Shown: positions 24,816 to 33,210 of the stretch, in pieces
How the letters are laid out: every line of letters begins with the position of its first letter
Position numbering within the stretch: the first letter of the stretch is position 1
Assembly: GCA_964531385.1 (NCBI GenBank)
Contig: CAZHGC010000019.1
Span: forward strand, 1-44,211
Reading direction: 5' to 3'
Source of the DNA: MGBC114079 sp964531385
GTDB taxonomy: Bacteria > Bacillota > Clostridia > Lachnospirales > CAG-274
DNA: 44,211 nucleotides
The notes under the pieces: model-generated
What the model was told of the DNA's origin: nothing
Seen by the model: only the letters and a program-made list of their open reading frames with translations
The model's database searches: none
Made by a program: the position numbers and the translations under genes

Positions 24816-26075
24816 TTATTTGTGTATGTTAGTGTTAACATACTCTGATTTATATTTTGAATATACTATTTTCTGACTTTGATATAAACCATAATAGCCC
24901 GAAAGCATATAGCTAACAGCAACAGCCAGCAAATAATATGGAAGTCCGTTAATATCAAAAAGCTCAAACCCAATAAAAAGAGAAGTTATCGGGCAATTTG
25001 TAACACCGCAAAAAACAGAAATCATTCCAACCGCAGAACACAGCGACGGAGAAAAACCAAAAATATGACCGAATAAACAGCCAAAAGTCGCTCCAACAAA
25101 AAACGACGGAACAATTTCTCCTCCTCTAAAACCCGAGCCAATAGTAATTGCCGTAAAAATCATTTTAAGCAAAAAATCATACCATTGAACATCGCCGGAA
25201 ATGGCCTTCGCAACAATATCCATTCCCGTTCCATTATAGCTTCTTGTCTGCAAAACATATGTAAGAATAACAATAATAAGTCCGCCAATAAAAATCCTCA
25301 AATAGTGGTTTCTCAAGCGTTTTCTAAATAAATGCTCCGTCTTGTGCAAAACAATACAAAATATAACACTTAAAGCGGCACACAACATAGCAAGAACAAA
25401 CGTTTCCGATGCTGTCAAAAGTGAGAAATCCGGAATATCAGCAATAAAGAATTGTTCTGCAGAAATTCCAAAAAGTCCGGAAATCCATTTACTTACAAGA
25501 GCAGCAACAGCACAAGGAACCAAAGCCGAATAATGCATAATTCCAACGCTTATAACTTCCATAGAAAAAACCGTCGCCGCCATAGGCGTTCCAAATAAAG
25601 CAGTAAAGGCCGCCGTCATTCCGCACATTATAACAACGTGCCTGTCTTTATCATCAAATTTAAAAATTTTTCCAAAAAAATTTCCCATACTTCCGCCAAT
25701 TTGCAAAGCAGCACCTTCTCTGCCCGCAGAACCGCCAAAAAGATGAGTAATAACAGTTGAAACAAATATAAGTGGCAACATTTTTAAAGGAATTTCTTTG
25801 TTAGAATGAATTGAAGCCAAAACAAGATTTGTCCCCTGCTTTCCTGCCCCGTCAAACTTTCTATAAATAAAAGCAACAAAAAGTCCCGCAATCGGTAACA
25901 ACGCAATAATAAAGTCATTATTCATTCTAAAATCGGTCGATTTCTGAACAAGAATATAAAAAACACTTCCAATTATGCCAATAACAACAGCTGTAACAAC
26001 AGAAAAAACAACCCATTTAAAAAGTATACAAATACGGTTTCCAATATGCTTGAAAACAGCTTTCAAAAAATCCAT
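24816..26075 (-). CDS. CLC-family anion transporter, fluoride (CLC-F) clade by motif
   Basis: A CLC protein of 419 residues. The gating glutamate is E120 in THLFGGSAGREGAALQIGGS, and a second pore motif reads GSGFRGGEIVPSFFVGATFG. The context THLFGGSAGREG, and GKQGTNLV in place of the GSGIP chloride motif, are those I associate with bacterial CLC-F fluoride/proton antiporters rather than chloride CLCs; this is from memory of the family. ATG 26075 follows TTAGGAGA. I looked for a fluoride riboswitch upstream and did not find one. A chloride role remains possible. Confidence 0.88.
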   Translation of the reverse strand: MDFLKAVFKHIGNRICILFKWVVFSVVTAVVIGIIGSVFYILVQKSTDFRMNNDFIIALLPIAGLFVAFIYRKFDGAGKQGTNLVLASIHSNKEIPLKMLPLIFVSTVITHLFGGSAGREGAALQIGGSMGNFFGKIFKFDDKDRHVVIMCGMTAAFTALFGTPMAATVFSMEVISVGIMHYSALVPCAVAALVSKWISGLFGISAEQFFIADIPDFSLLTASETFVLAMLCAALSVIFCIVLHKTEHLFRKRLRNHYLRIFIGGLIIVILTYVLQTRSYNGTGMDIVAKAISGDVQWYDFLLKMIFTAITIGSGFRGGEIVPSFFVGATFGCLFGHIFGFSPSLCSAVGMISVFCGVTNCPITSLFIGFELFDINGLPYYLLAVAVSYMLSGYYGLYQSQKIVYSKYKSEYVNTNIHK

Positions 26076-26277
26076 CTCAAAATGTCTCCTAAAAATTTGT
26101 CTACATATTATATTTATTTTTTTAAACTTAATATGTTATATAATATCACAAATCAAATTAAAAAAAAAGCCCTAATATAAAATTCAACTTTTCTTATAAA
26201 AAAAACATATATAAATTAAATTTTATGGCAAAATTTTAATTTTGTTGTCCTAAAAACATAAAAAATGAACAAATATA

Positions 26278-26305
26278 TTGACAAAAACAAAAAAACAATT
26301 ATCAT
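26278..26305 (+). promoter_or_regulatory. Predicted promoter of the DUF4250-thioesterase pair
   Basis: TTGACA (26278-26283), 16 bases, TATCAT (26300-26305). The start point would fall near 26312, right at the beginning of the nested inverted repeat. A second possible -10, TATAAT, at 26361-26366 lies inside the repeat. The rest of the 26076-26425 gap between the divergent genes is AT-rich with the CLC promoter not clearly visible. Confidence 0.5.
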
Positions 26306-26318
26306 TAAATATAAACGG

Positions 26319-26402
26319 TTTGGGCAAATTAATATCAGTTAAAACAACTTCGAAAAATTTTATAATTTCACAGTTTTAACCTTTTCCAAAACTCTGCCCA
26401 AA
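26319..26402 (+). promoter_or_regulatory. Candidate structured leader: two nested perfect stems
   Basis: TTTGGGCA (26319-26326) pairs with TGCCCAAA (26395-26402), and inside it GTTAAAAC (26338-26345) pairs with GTTTTAAC (26373-26380). Both are 8 bp and perfect, separated by internal loops of 11 and 14 bases around a 27-base apical loop. It ends eleven bases before the AAGGAG site of the DUF4250 gene. It could be an RNA leader or a pair of DNA operators. It resembles no riboswitch I can name. Confidence 0.4.
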
Positions 26403-26425
26403 ATAAATATAAAAGGAGATTTTTT

Positions 26426-26602
26426 ATGACTCTTCCAAAAGACCCAATAATTTTATTAAGCTACATAAACACCCAGTTGCGTGACAATTACTCATCATTA
26501 AATGACTTTGTCGCATCAAATAACGTAAACAAATCAGATTTACTTTCAAAAATGGAATCAATAAATTATTTTTACGATAAACAAGAAAATCGTTTCAAAT
26601 AA
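26426..26602 (+). CDS. DUF4250 domain protein
   Basis: A 58-residue protein starting MTLPKDPIILLSYINTQLRD and ending ESINYFYDKQENRF. This is the pattern of the DUF4250 family: short, cytosolic, common in Firmicutes and of unknown function. ATG 26426 follows AAAAGGAGA. The gene is followed after 24 bases by the thioesterase, so the two share a transcript. Confidence 0.85.
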   Translation: MTLPKDPIILLSYINTQLRDNYSSLNDFVASNNVNKSDLLSKMESINYFYDKQENRFK

Positions 26603-26626
26603 CTTTCAACAACAAGGAGGAATTAA

Positions 26627-27043
26627 ATGTTTTCAACAACAACATTAACTGTCAGATATGCCGAAACCGACCAAATGGGAATTGTCTACCACACAAACTA
26701 TGGAATTTGGTACGAAATAGCTCGAACAAATCTTTTAAAAGATATAGGCTACACTTATTCAAATATAGAAAAAAATGGAGTAATGCTTCCCGTAATCGAC
26801 TTAAACATACATTACATTTCACCAACATATTACGATGACACAATAACGATAAAAACAACTGTCTCAAAATTATTAGGTGCAAAAATAGAATTTTCATATT
26901 CAACATACAGAAATAACATTGATTCTCCCGTAAACACAGGAAAATCGGTTCACGCTTTCGTAAACACCGATATGCAGTTGATAAATTTCAAAAGACATTC
27001 GCCCGAAATTTATTCGGCATTAAAAAAATTCACAGAAGAATAA
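26627..27043 (+). CDS. Hot-dog acyl-CoA thioesterase (YbgC/FadM type)
   Basis: A 138-residue hot-dog fold enzyme of the 4-hydroxybenzoyl-CoA thioesterase group. The motif RYAETDQMGIVYHTNYGIWYE contains the active-site aspartate region and the conserved YHTNY. It should hydrolyse an acyl-CoA; the acyl group cannot be told from sequence. ATG 26627 has AAGGAGG before it. It is the second gene after DUF4250 and ends at a convergent terminator shared with divIVA. Confidence 0.92.
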   Translation: MFSTTTLTVRYAETDQMGIVYHTNYGIWYEIARTNLLKDIGYTYSNIEKNGVMLPVIDLNIHYISPTYYDDTITIKTTVSKLLGAKIEFSYSTYRNNIDSPVNTGKSVHAFVNTDMQLINFKRHSPEIYSALKKFTEE

Positions 27044-27047
27044 ACAA

Positions 27048-27094
27048 AAAAATAACGCCAACTTAATCACTTTTCAAAGTCAGCGTTATTTTTA
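27048..27094. terminator. Bidirectional terminator between thioesterase and divIVA
   Basis: AATAACGC (27051-27058) pairs with GCGTTATT (27083-27090), with an inner ACTT/AAGT pair, a T-run on the + side and an A-run on the - side. Confidence 0.85.
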
Positions 27095-27102
27095 TGTAAA
27101 AT

Positions 27103-27609
27103 TTAAACCTCACTTTTATAATCTTCGTCGGAAGGCATTGCCTCATCACGAAAATCCGACTCAATGTCTTTTTCGCTATTTTCCAAAATTTCCGCTTCCG
27201 TATTCAATAAAAGTTTAAGCTTTGCTTTAAATATGTCATACCTGTTTTTCATTCCCAAAACTTTATATTCAAGTTCATAAAGTTTTTTGTTTGCATCTTG
27301 CAAAATTTCAGCCGCTTTAAGTTCTGCTTCTTTAATAATTTGCTCTGCACTCTGGTTTGCGTTGTTTTTTGTTTCAACCGCTGTTTTTTCAGCCAAAACA
27401 ATAGAGTTCTTCAAAGTTTCTTCAAGTTCCTTATAATGTTTAATTCCCTCTTCAAGAACTTCAACTCTGTCGTTAAGTTTAACATTTTCTTTGTAAAGAA
27501 CTTCAAACTCAACAATAACTTTATCAAGAAACTCATCAACTTCATCTTGAGAATATCCCAACGCAACTTTTTTAAAATCAACTGTCTCTATATCAACAGG
27601 TGTAAGCAT
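27103..27609 (-). CDS. divIVA: DivIVA-domain protein
   Basis: A cell-pole and septum scaffold protein that senses curved membrane. The N-terminus (MLTPVDIETVDFKKVALGYSQDEVDEFLDKV) is the DivIVA membrane-binding motif; coiled coil follows from about residue 30 to 140. 168 residues is normal. It is the last gene of the ylm-type division cluster. Confidence 0.95.
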   Translation of the reverse strand: MLTPVDIETVDFKKVALGYSQDEVDEFLDKVIVEFEVLYKENVKLNDRVEVLEEGIKHYKELEETLKNSIVLAEKTAVETKNNANQSAEQIIKEAELKAAEILQDANKKLYELEYKVLGMKNRYDIFKAKLKLLLNTEAEILENSEKDIESDFRDEAMPSDEDYKSEV

Positions 27610-27627
27610 AACACCTTCCCCTCCTCA

Positions 27628-28419
27628 TCACATAAATCTGTGTACACCAATTAAAAATTTATCTTTTTTTGTTTTTCCAAGAAATTGAACAATTTTAACA
27701 CGACCAAAACCTCTCAAAGTAATAACGTCGCCTTCCGAAACAAGCTTAGAAACGCTCTCGCAAACACTCCAATTAACAAAAGCTTTTTCGCCTTTAATAA
27801 GTTCCGAAACCTTTCCTCTCGACAAATTAAAAACACCGCTCAAAACAGTATCAATTCTAAGTGATGAAACCGTAACATTTTTAACGTTTTCAAAATCATC
27901 ATCAGCTTCAATGTCATCAACAGAAATTATATTTGTTTTAACTTTTGTATGCCCAACTTTTTCAAGATTGGAATTTATAAAATCAGCAATATCGCTGTCA
28001 ACAAAAGCAATAGCTTTTCCGTCCTCAACCAAAATATCTCCTATTTTTTCTCTAACAATCCCAAGACCAATAAGCGACCCCAAAAAATCTCGGTGTGTAA
28101 GACTTTTGCTATACTTCAAATTATATTCAATTTCAACCGCCGAAATAGGAAAAATAAAATCCTCTTCAAGCATAAATTCAGGAAAAAAGCCAATTTTCTG
28201 CCTTTCACAATTTAATAAACCGCCAAAAACACGTATATTAAAATCATATTTATTGCCCAAAAGACTCAATATACAAGAAATTTTATAAGGGTCAAGAAAT
28301 TCTGTAAAAGCAGGTTCATAATTTTTAATACACGAATAAGCCCGGTCAAGAGCTTTTGAAAAAACAAGCTTTTCATCAGGCTTAAAAACGTTTTTTAAAA
28401 TACTTTGTTTATCAAACAC
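27628..28419 (-). CDS. ylmH: YlmH-like S4-domain RNA-binding protein
   Basis: The 263-residue protein has an N-terminal YlmH region and a C-terminal S4 domain (LRIDTVLSGVFNLSRGKVSELIKGEKAFVNW). YlmH homologues act on stalled ribosomes and are linked to cell division. It starts with GTG 28419 after GAGGT and stands in the conserved position between yggT and divIVA. Confidence 0.94.
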   Translation of the reverse strand: MFDKQSILKNVFKPDEKLVFSKALDRAYSCIKNYEPAFTEFLDPYKISCILSLLGNKYDFNIRVFGGLLNCERQKIGFFPEFMLEEDFIFPISAVEIEYNLKYSKSLTHRDFLGSLIGLGIVREKIGDILVEDGKAIAFVDSDIADFINSNLEKVGHTKVKTNIISVDDIEADDDFENVKNVTVSSLRIDTVLSGVFNLSRGKVSELIKGEKAFVNWSVCESVSKLVSEGDVITLRGFGRVKIVQFLGKTKKDKFLIGVHRFM

Positions 28420-28424
28420 AATCT

Positions 28425-28703
28425 CTACCTCAATATAATCAATCCGGCAATATTTAAAATCGCTCTAATTAAAAAAAATGCAATAATAGGCGAAAAATCA
28501 AGAATCATTCCCGGCCCGCCCAAAGGAGATTTTTTAATCATGTTTCTAATAGGAGCCAAAATAGGTTCCGTAAGAGCATAAACAAATCTTATAATAGGAT
28601 TTCCCATTCCAAAAGGAAACCAAGATAAAAACACCCTTGCAAGTATAAGAAAATCCAAAATTTCAACAAAAACTCTTAAAGACTCATAAATTATTAAAGC
28701 CAT
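28425..28703 (-). CDS. YggT family membrane protein
   Basis: 92 residues with two membrane segments around the motif SWFPFGMGNPIIRFVYALTEPILAPIRN, the YggT/YlmG signature. The family is tied to cell division and osmotic adaptation, with no enzyme function known. It is separated from ylmH by only five bases, so it lies within the operon. Confidence 0.94.
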   Translation of the reverse strand: MALIIYESLRVFVEILDFLILARVFLSWFPFGMGNPIIRFVYALTEPILAPIRNMIKKSPLGGPGMILDFSPIIAFFLIRAILNIAGLIILR

Positions 28704-28715
28704 TAAAAACCCTCA

Positions 28716-29198
28716 CTATCTCCACATGTTGGCATATGGCAACTTAATACCGTTAGCTTTAAGTTCTTCTTTAAACTGTCCTGTAATATCAACATTAACA
28801 GGTCCAATAATAAATATGTCATCAGAAATAAGTTGAATAGAACCGTCAAGTGCATAACATGCCCCGCATAAGAAATCGCTTATCCTCTGAGCCGATTCGT
28901 GTTCAATATTTTCAAGATTAACAATAACGGTTTTCTTAGCTTTAAGATAATCGCACACTTCTCCTGCTTCCTCAAGATTTCCCGGAGCTGTAACAACAAC
29001 CTCCATCTGAACATTAGTATGAATATTAACTACTTTTGAACCACCTACGTTGTTTCTGCGAGAATAGCTTCTTGCACTGTCAATGCTTCTAACATTAGAC
29101 TCTTCTTCCGGTCTTTCCTCATCATAGTCATAATCATATTCTTCATCTTCATAATTGTCAGCAAGCATGCCTTTTATCTTACCAAGTAAATTAGCCAT
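28716..29198 (-). CDS. sepF: Cell division protein SepF
   Basis: It binds FtsZ and anchors it to the membrane. The N-terminal amphipathic helix MANLLGKIKGML, an acidic low-complexity linker and the C-terminal SepF fold (KTVIVNLENIEHESAQRISDFLCGACYALDGSIQLISDDIFIIGP) are clear. The start is ATG 29198, with AAGGAGG upstream; an earlier in-frame start at 29219 precedes that site. Confidence 0.96.
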   Translation of the reverse strand: MANLLGKIKGMLADNYEDEEYDYDYDEERPEEESNVRSIDSARSYSRRNNVGGSKVVNIHTNVQMEVVVTAPGNLEEAGEVCDYLKAKKTVIVNLENIEHESAQRISDFLCGACYALDGSIQLISDDIFIIGPVNVDITGQFKEELKANGIKLPYANMWR

Positions 29199-29284
29199 AT
29201 AAATCCTCCTTAATAACATTTTTTCTGATATGTTTAAAACAAATCAATAATAACACTTTTCCAATAAAATAAAATTAATACAAG

Positions 29285-29986
29285 CTATTGATTATTGTAG
29301 TTCCTTTTTCCAAAAATTCCCGTACCAATTCTAACAATATTAGCACCTTCTTCAATAGCAACTTCATAATCATTAGTCATACCCATCGAAAGATAAGTCA
29401 TATCTATATTATCCACATTTTTATCCCTAATGTCAACAAATATTTTTCGCATTTGCTGAAAATATTTCCTGTTTTCTTGTGGATTTTCAACAAAAGGTGC
29501 CACAGTCATAAGCCCTTTAACGCAAACATTGTCGAATTTTGCAATTTCTTCAATAAAATTATCAACATTTTCAGGCAAAATGCCATGCTTCGATTCTTCT
29601 CTTCCAACATTTATTTCAATAAGAATGTTCATAACTTTGTTATATTTTTTTGCTTGCCTGTCAATTTCCGCTGCAAGCTTAATGCTGTCAACCGAATGAA
29701 TTAACGAAACTTTATCAATAATGTATTTAACTTTGTTCGTCTGCAAACTTCCAATAAGATGCCATTGTGCCTCGTCTCCAATAACTTCATATTTGGAAAT
29801 AAGTTCTTGAACTCTGTTCTCGCCAAGTGTTTTAACTCCGCATTCCATAAGTTTTTTAATTCTTTCAACTTCAACTGTCTTTGTAACACCCAAAAGCAAA
29901 ATATCATCAGCTTTTCGTCCGGAAATTTGAGCAGCATTCTCAATTTTTGCATATATCTCATCAAGATTTTGACGTATACTTTCCAT
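29285..29986 (-). CDS. yggS: YggS/PLPBP family pyridoxal-phosphate homeostasis protein
   Basis: A single-domain TIM-barrel PLP carrier. The PLP lysine lies in LLLGVTKTV; GENRVQE, WHLIGSLQTNK, IEINVGREESKHG and SMGMTNDYEVAIEEGANIVRIGTGIFG are family motifs. The start is ATG 29986, eight bases after GGAGG; an in-frame ATG at 30001 lies before this site. It is the usual neighbour of sepF in Firmicutes. Confidence 0.95.
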   Translation of the reverse strand: MESIRQNLDEIYAKIENAAQISGRKADDILLLGVTKTVEVERIKKLMECGVKTLGENRVQELISKYEVIGDEAQWHLIGSLQTNKVKYIIDKVSLIHSVDSIKLAAEIDRQAKKYNKVMNILIEINVGREESKHGILPENVDNFIEEIAKFDNVCVKGLMTVAPFVENPQENRKYFQQMRKIFVDIRDKNVDNIDMTYLSMGMTNDYEVAIEEGANIVRIGTGIFGKRNYNNQ

Positions 29987-30033
29987 AAAATTAGCCTCCA
30001 TAAATCCATAAAATATTATGTCAATAAATTAAA

Positions 30034-31710
30034 TCATTCGTAAACTTTTTCTTCCTCTTCAACATTGCTCGTATCCGTCAAAACTCTGTCATACAGCCGT
30101 ATTTTCGAATTATTTTCCGGCATAACAATCATATGAGTACTGTTTTCGGAAGAGCCCTCGGTATTTAAAGTTTTAAATTCGGCAATCCCTGAATTTATAA
30201 TATAAACACCCTGTATGTTAATAACCTCTTTAACTTCGTAAATGTCTTCAAGCGACTCGGGATTTTGAAGTTTGTCTCCAAGTTTAAGCCCACCGTCATT
30301 TTGAAGAGTATAAACAAATTTACCCTCGCTGTCGCTTCCGGAATTTTCAATAATAATATTTTCTTTCGTTCCGCCGTCCAAAACTCTGATAACAGAATTT
30401 TCATTTTCATCAACATATTCTTTCGGAACTTTAAGAATAGTTTTTTGAACAACTGCACTCAAAGGAATTTTAAATCCAACATCACTTTTGCTTATTTCAA
30501 AATTAATGCTTCTTTTGTCAATATAATCAAGCATATCTTTTGTAATTTTCAAAACAACATAAGATTCGCTCTCACCGCTTTCAAGTTTATAAATATTTGC
30601 AGAAATTTTCCCGTCGGTTTTATCGTTTTCGCTGTAAACTGTAACCCAGTCATTGGGCTTCCAACCCTCTATATAGCTATTTGGAATATATGCGGCAATA
30701 TACCAATCATTGCTGTTGACAATTTTAAAAACCTTGTCTCCGGAAGAAACATACGTTTTAATATCAAACGACTCCGTATCCATAGTCGTTTGTTCTTTTG
30801 TAAGCTTGTCAATATTCGAAACATTAATCGTCTCTTCGAGCCCGTCAGTATAATAAGAAACAATGCCCCCGTTTTTTGCCGACATAGTAAGAACATTTTT
30901 CGCAATAAGTTCTTCTTGATTTTTCTTTTTTTCGGCAAGCTCAGTAAGGCTCCCCCTGTTTTCCGACAAAAGCATTTGATTTCTTGTATCGATTTTCTTT
31001 TGAACAGAAGATTTAAAATCGTTAATAATCCCAATATTAAATGTGCTGAAATTATAAATTTCCTCATCAACAACCCCTTTAATCTGTGAATTAACTTTTT
31101 TAACATCTTCATAAAACAACGATAAATCGTCTCTGTTCTCTTGCATAGTCATAATGCTTTTGTTAATATCGTTAAGGTTCAACTCAAGATTTTTAACAGC
31201 CTCTTCATCTCTAATACTGCAAACAACCGAGCCATTTCGAACTTTTTCATTGTCTGAAACATTATAAACAATAGCACCCGATGCAGAAGATTTATAAACT
31301 GTTTCATCTCTGATAATAATACCCTTAACCGATTTAGGCTCATCAACACTGCCAATCTGAATAGTATCAAAAGCTATGTCCTCACGTAAAGAAAAACTAA
31401 TTCCATAACCGGCAAAATATATAATAATAAAAGCAAAAACGACATAAATTAAATATTTCCCTTGTGTAAACTTCTGTCGTTTTTCTCGGCGTTCATTCAT
31501 TTTTTTAATGCGTTCCGCACGAAGTTTACGCCTTTCTTCAACTCCCAAAAGTTCACGTTCTCTTTTTTCATCGTAATAATTTTTTTTAACAACTTTCTTT
31601 TTTCCGGAGCTTTTGTTTCTTTCGGATATTCTGAAATTATTTTTTCTGTTTCTGTCCGGAATTTTGCTTCTAATATTTTTACCGCCTTTTCTCCTATTGG
31701 AACTTTGCAA
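30034..31710 (-). CDS. HlyD-like membrane protein heading the division cluster
   Basis: The first 85 residues are strongly basic (many K and R), followed by one membrane helix at about 86-105 and a large external part. The external part opens with a biotinyl-lipoyl-like strand set (VKGIIIRDETVYKSSASGAIVYNVSDNEKVRNGSVVCSI), has a coiled-coil region and returns to beta strands, as in HlyD-type adaptors. Clostridia often carry such a gene before yggS and sepF. I know no proven function; no transporter gene accompanies it. The start is TTG 31710, with GGAGAGG seven bases upstream. A TTG at 31794 without a site was rejected. Confidence 0.8.
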   Translation of the reverse strand: MQSSNRRKGGKNIRSKIPDRNRKNNFRISERNKSSGKKKVVKKNYYDEKRERELLGVEERRKLRAERIKKMNERREKRQKFTQGKYLIYVVFAFIIIYFAGYGISFSLREDIAFDTIQIGSVDEPKSVKGIIIRDETVYKSSASGAIVYNVSDNEKVRNGSVVCSIRDEEAVKNLELNLNDINKSIMTMQENRDDLSLFYEDVKKVNSQIKGVVDEEIYNFSTFNIGIINDFKSSVQKKIDTRNQMLLSENRGSLTELAEKKKNQEELIAKNVLTMSAKNGGIVSYYTDGLEETINVSNIDKLTKEQTTMDTESFDIKTYVSSGDKVFKIVNSNDWYIAAYIPNSYIEGWKPNDWVTVYSENDKTDGKISANIYKLESGESESYVVLKITKDMLDYIDKRSINFEISKSDVGFKIPLSAVVQKTILKVPKEYVDENENSVIRVLDGGTKENIIIENSGSDSEGKFVYTLQNDGGLKLGDKLQNPESLEDIYEVKEVINIQGVYIINSGIAEFKTLNTEGSSENSTHMIVMPENNSKIRLYDRVLTDTSNVEEEEKVYE

Positions 31711-31753
31711 AAGCAATCCTCTCCAATCATAATTTCTTATAAAAAAAATAAAA

Positions 31754-31782
31754 TATATAAACAGTAAATTTGTAACAATCAA
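31754..31782 (-). promoter_or_regulatory. Predicted promoter of the ylm/sepF/divIVA cluster
   Basis: TTGATT (31777-31782), 17 bases, TATATA (31754-31759) on the - strand, 44 bases before the TTG start. Confidence 0.5.
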
Positions 31783-31829
31783 AAAATCACTCAAATTTGT
31801 AAAAACAAATTTTCAAAGGAGCGATAAAA

Positions 31830-33065
31830 TTGAACAAAAAAATAACCATATATATTATACCAATATTAATTGCAATTTTCAACGTATTAATAATATTATT
31901 TCCAAGCGAAATAATATTATCGTCAAAAAACGGGCTTCTTCTTTGGTTCAATAATGTAATTCCGTCTCTTCTTCCGTTTATGATAGGTGCAAATATCCTC
32001 GTCCAAACCGGTTTCACAGCCTTTTTCGGAACTCTTTTAGAACCGGTAATGCAGCGGTTGTTCAAAATTTCAGGCTGTGGTGCATTTTCGCTCACAATGG
32101 GTCTGATTTCCGGCTATCCAATGGGAGCAAAAATAACAGCATCATTATATGAAACAAAGCAAATAAACGAAATTGAAGCACAAAAACTCATAATGTTCAC
32201 AAATAACTCAGGCCCTCTTTTCATTCTCGGAACAGTTGCCGTTTCAATGTTAAAAATTCCCGAAAGTGGCACATTAATAATACTTTCGCATTACCTCTCC
32301 GCAATAATAACAGGAATAGTTTTAAGAAATTACAAAAAATCTTCTTCAAAAACAAAAAGAGAATTATTTTCAATAAAAACAGCACTAAAAAAAATAGAAC
32401 TCGAACGAAAAAAAAATAATATGCCATTCGGAAGCATATTAAGCAAAAGTATAATCGATTCTGTAAATTCAATAACGGCAATCGGCGGTTTCATAATACT
32501 TTTTTCGGTAATTTCAAAAATAACGGAATTAACAAACATCTCGCTTTTTTCAAAAAAAATTTTTTCTCCGATTTTCAACATTCTAAATATCAACACCGAC
32601 TTAATTTCACCGCTAACAAGCGGAATTTTAGAAATAACAAACGGTTGCAAAGCCCTATCTGAATTTCCTCCAACAATAACAACAATAGCCCTCTGTGCAG
32701 GTTTAATATCGTGGGGAGGATTTTCAATCCATGCTCAAGCAATAAGCTTTCTAATAAAAACAAAAATAAAAATAATGCCCTATATTTTATCAAAAGCCTG
32801 TCAAGGAATACTTTCAATAATCATCGTCTACATATTAAGTCCGTTCTTTAAAATAAACTTTCAAAAAACGGCTGAAACATTTGCACAAAATTCATCACAA
32901 ACTCAAATATCAACAATGCCAACATTAACATTTTTAATACTGCTGATTTTAGTCGCAATATTCTCAATAATGCACGTTATTTTACAAAACGCAAAACAGA
33001 ACCGCAAATTTTTCAGCAACGAAAAAAAGGGCTCTAAAAGAAAAAATTATAATTTTAAAAACTGA
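31830..33065 (+). CDS. ylbJ: Sporulation-associated integral membrane protein YlbJ
   Basis: A 411-residue protein with about ten membrane segments and the nucleoside-recognition (Gate) repeats: FNNVIPSLLPFMIGANIL, GLISGYPMGAKITASLYE, FTNNSGPLFILGTVA. This is YlbJ, made in the mother cell under sigma-E in Bacillus and needed for full spore resistance. The start is TTG 31830, eight bases after AAAGGAG. It is divergent from the HlyD-like gene. Its presence suggests a spore former, though I see no clear sigma-E promoter. Confidence 0.92.
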   Translation: MNKKITIYIIPILIAIFNVLIILFPSEIILSSKNGLLLWFNNVIPSLLPFMIGANILVQTGFTAFFGTLLEPVMQRLFKISGCGAFSLTMGLISGYPMGAKITASLYETKQINEIEAQKLIMFTNNSGPLFILGTVAVSMLKIPESGTLIILSHYLSAIITGIVLRNYKKSSSKTKRELFSIKTALKKIELERKKNNMPFGSILSKSIIDSVNSITAIGGFIILFSVISKITELTNISLFSKKIFSPIFNILNINTDLISPLTSGILEITNGCKALSEFPPTITTIALCAGLISWGGFSIHAQAISFLIKTKIKIMPYILSKACQGILSIIIVYILSPFFKINFQKTAETFAQNSSQTQISTMPTLTFLILLILVAIFSIMHVILQNAKQNRKFFSNEKKGSKRKNYNFKN

Positions 33066-33120
33066 AAAAACAAAATTTATCGGTCACACATAAAATCAAT
33101 TTTTCGCTTGCGGCAAATAT

Positions 33121-33147
33121 TGCGACAGATTTTTGCAATCTGTCGCA
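33121..33147. other. Strong hairpin between ylbJ and glyA
   Basis: A perfect 11-bp stem, TGCGACAGATT (33121-33131) with AATCTGTCGCA (33137-33147), and a 5-base loop. Further out TTGCGG and CCGCAA can pair, giving a long imperfect stem. No T-run follows directly, so it is not a plain terminator. Confidence 0.6.
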
Positions 33148-33160
33148 TATAATCCGCAAA

Positions 33161-33200
33161 TTGAGCTTCAGCAGGTATCAAAAAGCTCAAATTATTTTTT
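33161..33200 (+). terminator. Terminator of ylbJ
   Basis: TTGAGCTT (33161-33168) pairs with AAGCTCAA (33183-33190), followed by ATTATTTTTT. Confidence 0.8.
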
Positions 33201-33210
33201 ACATAAAATA

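Noticed and set aside
26076..26200. A fluoride riboswitch upstream of the CLC-F-like gene
   Set aside because: The conserved GGNGAUGG and CUCCU-type segments were looked for on the - strand and are absent.
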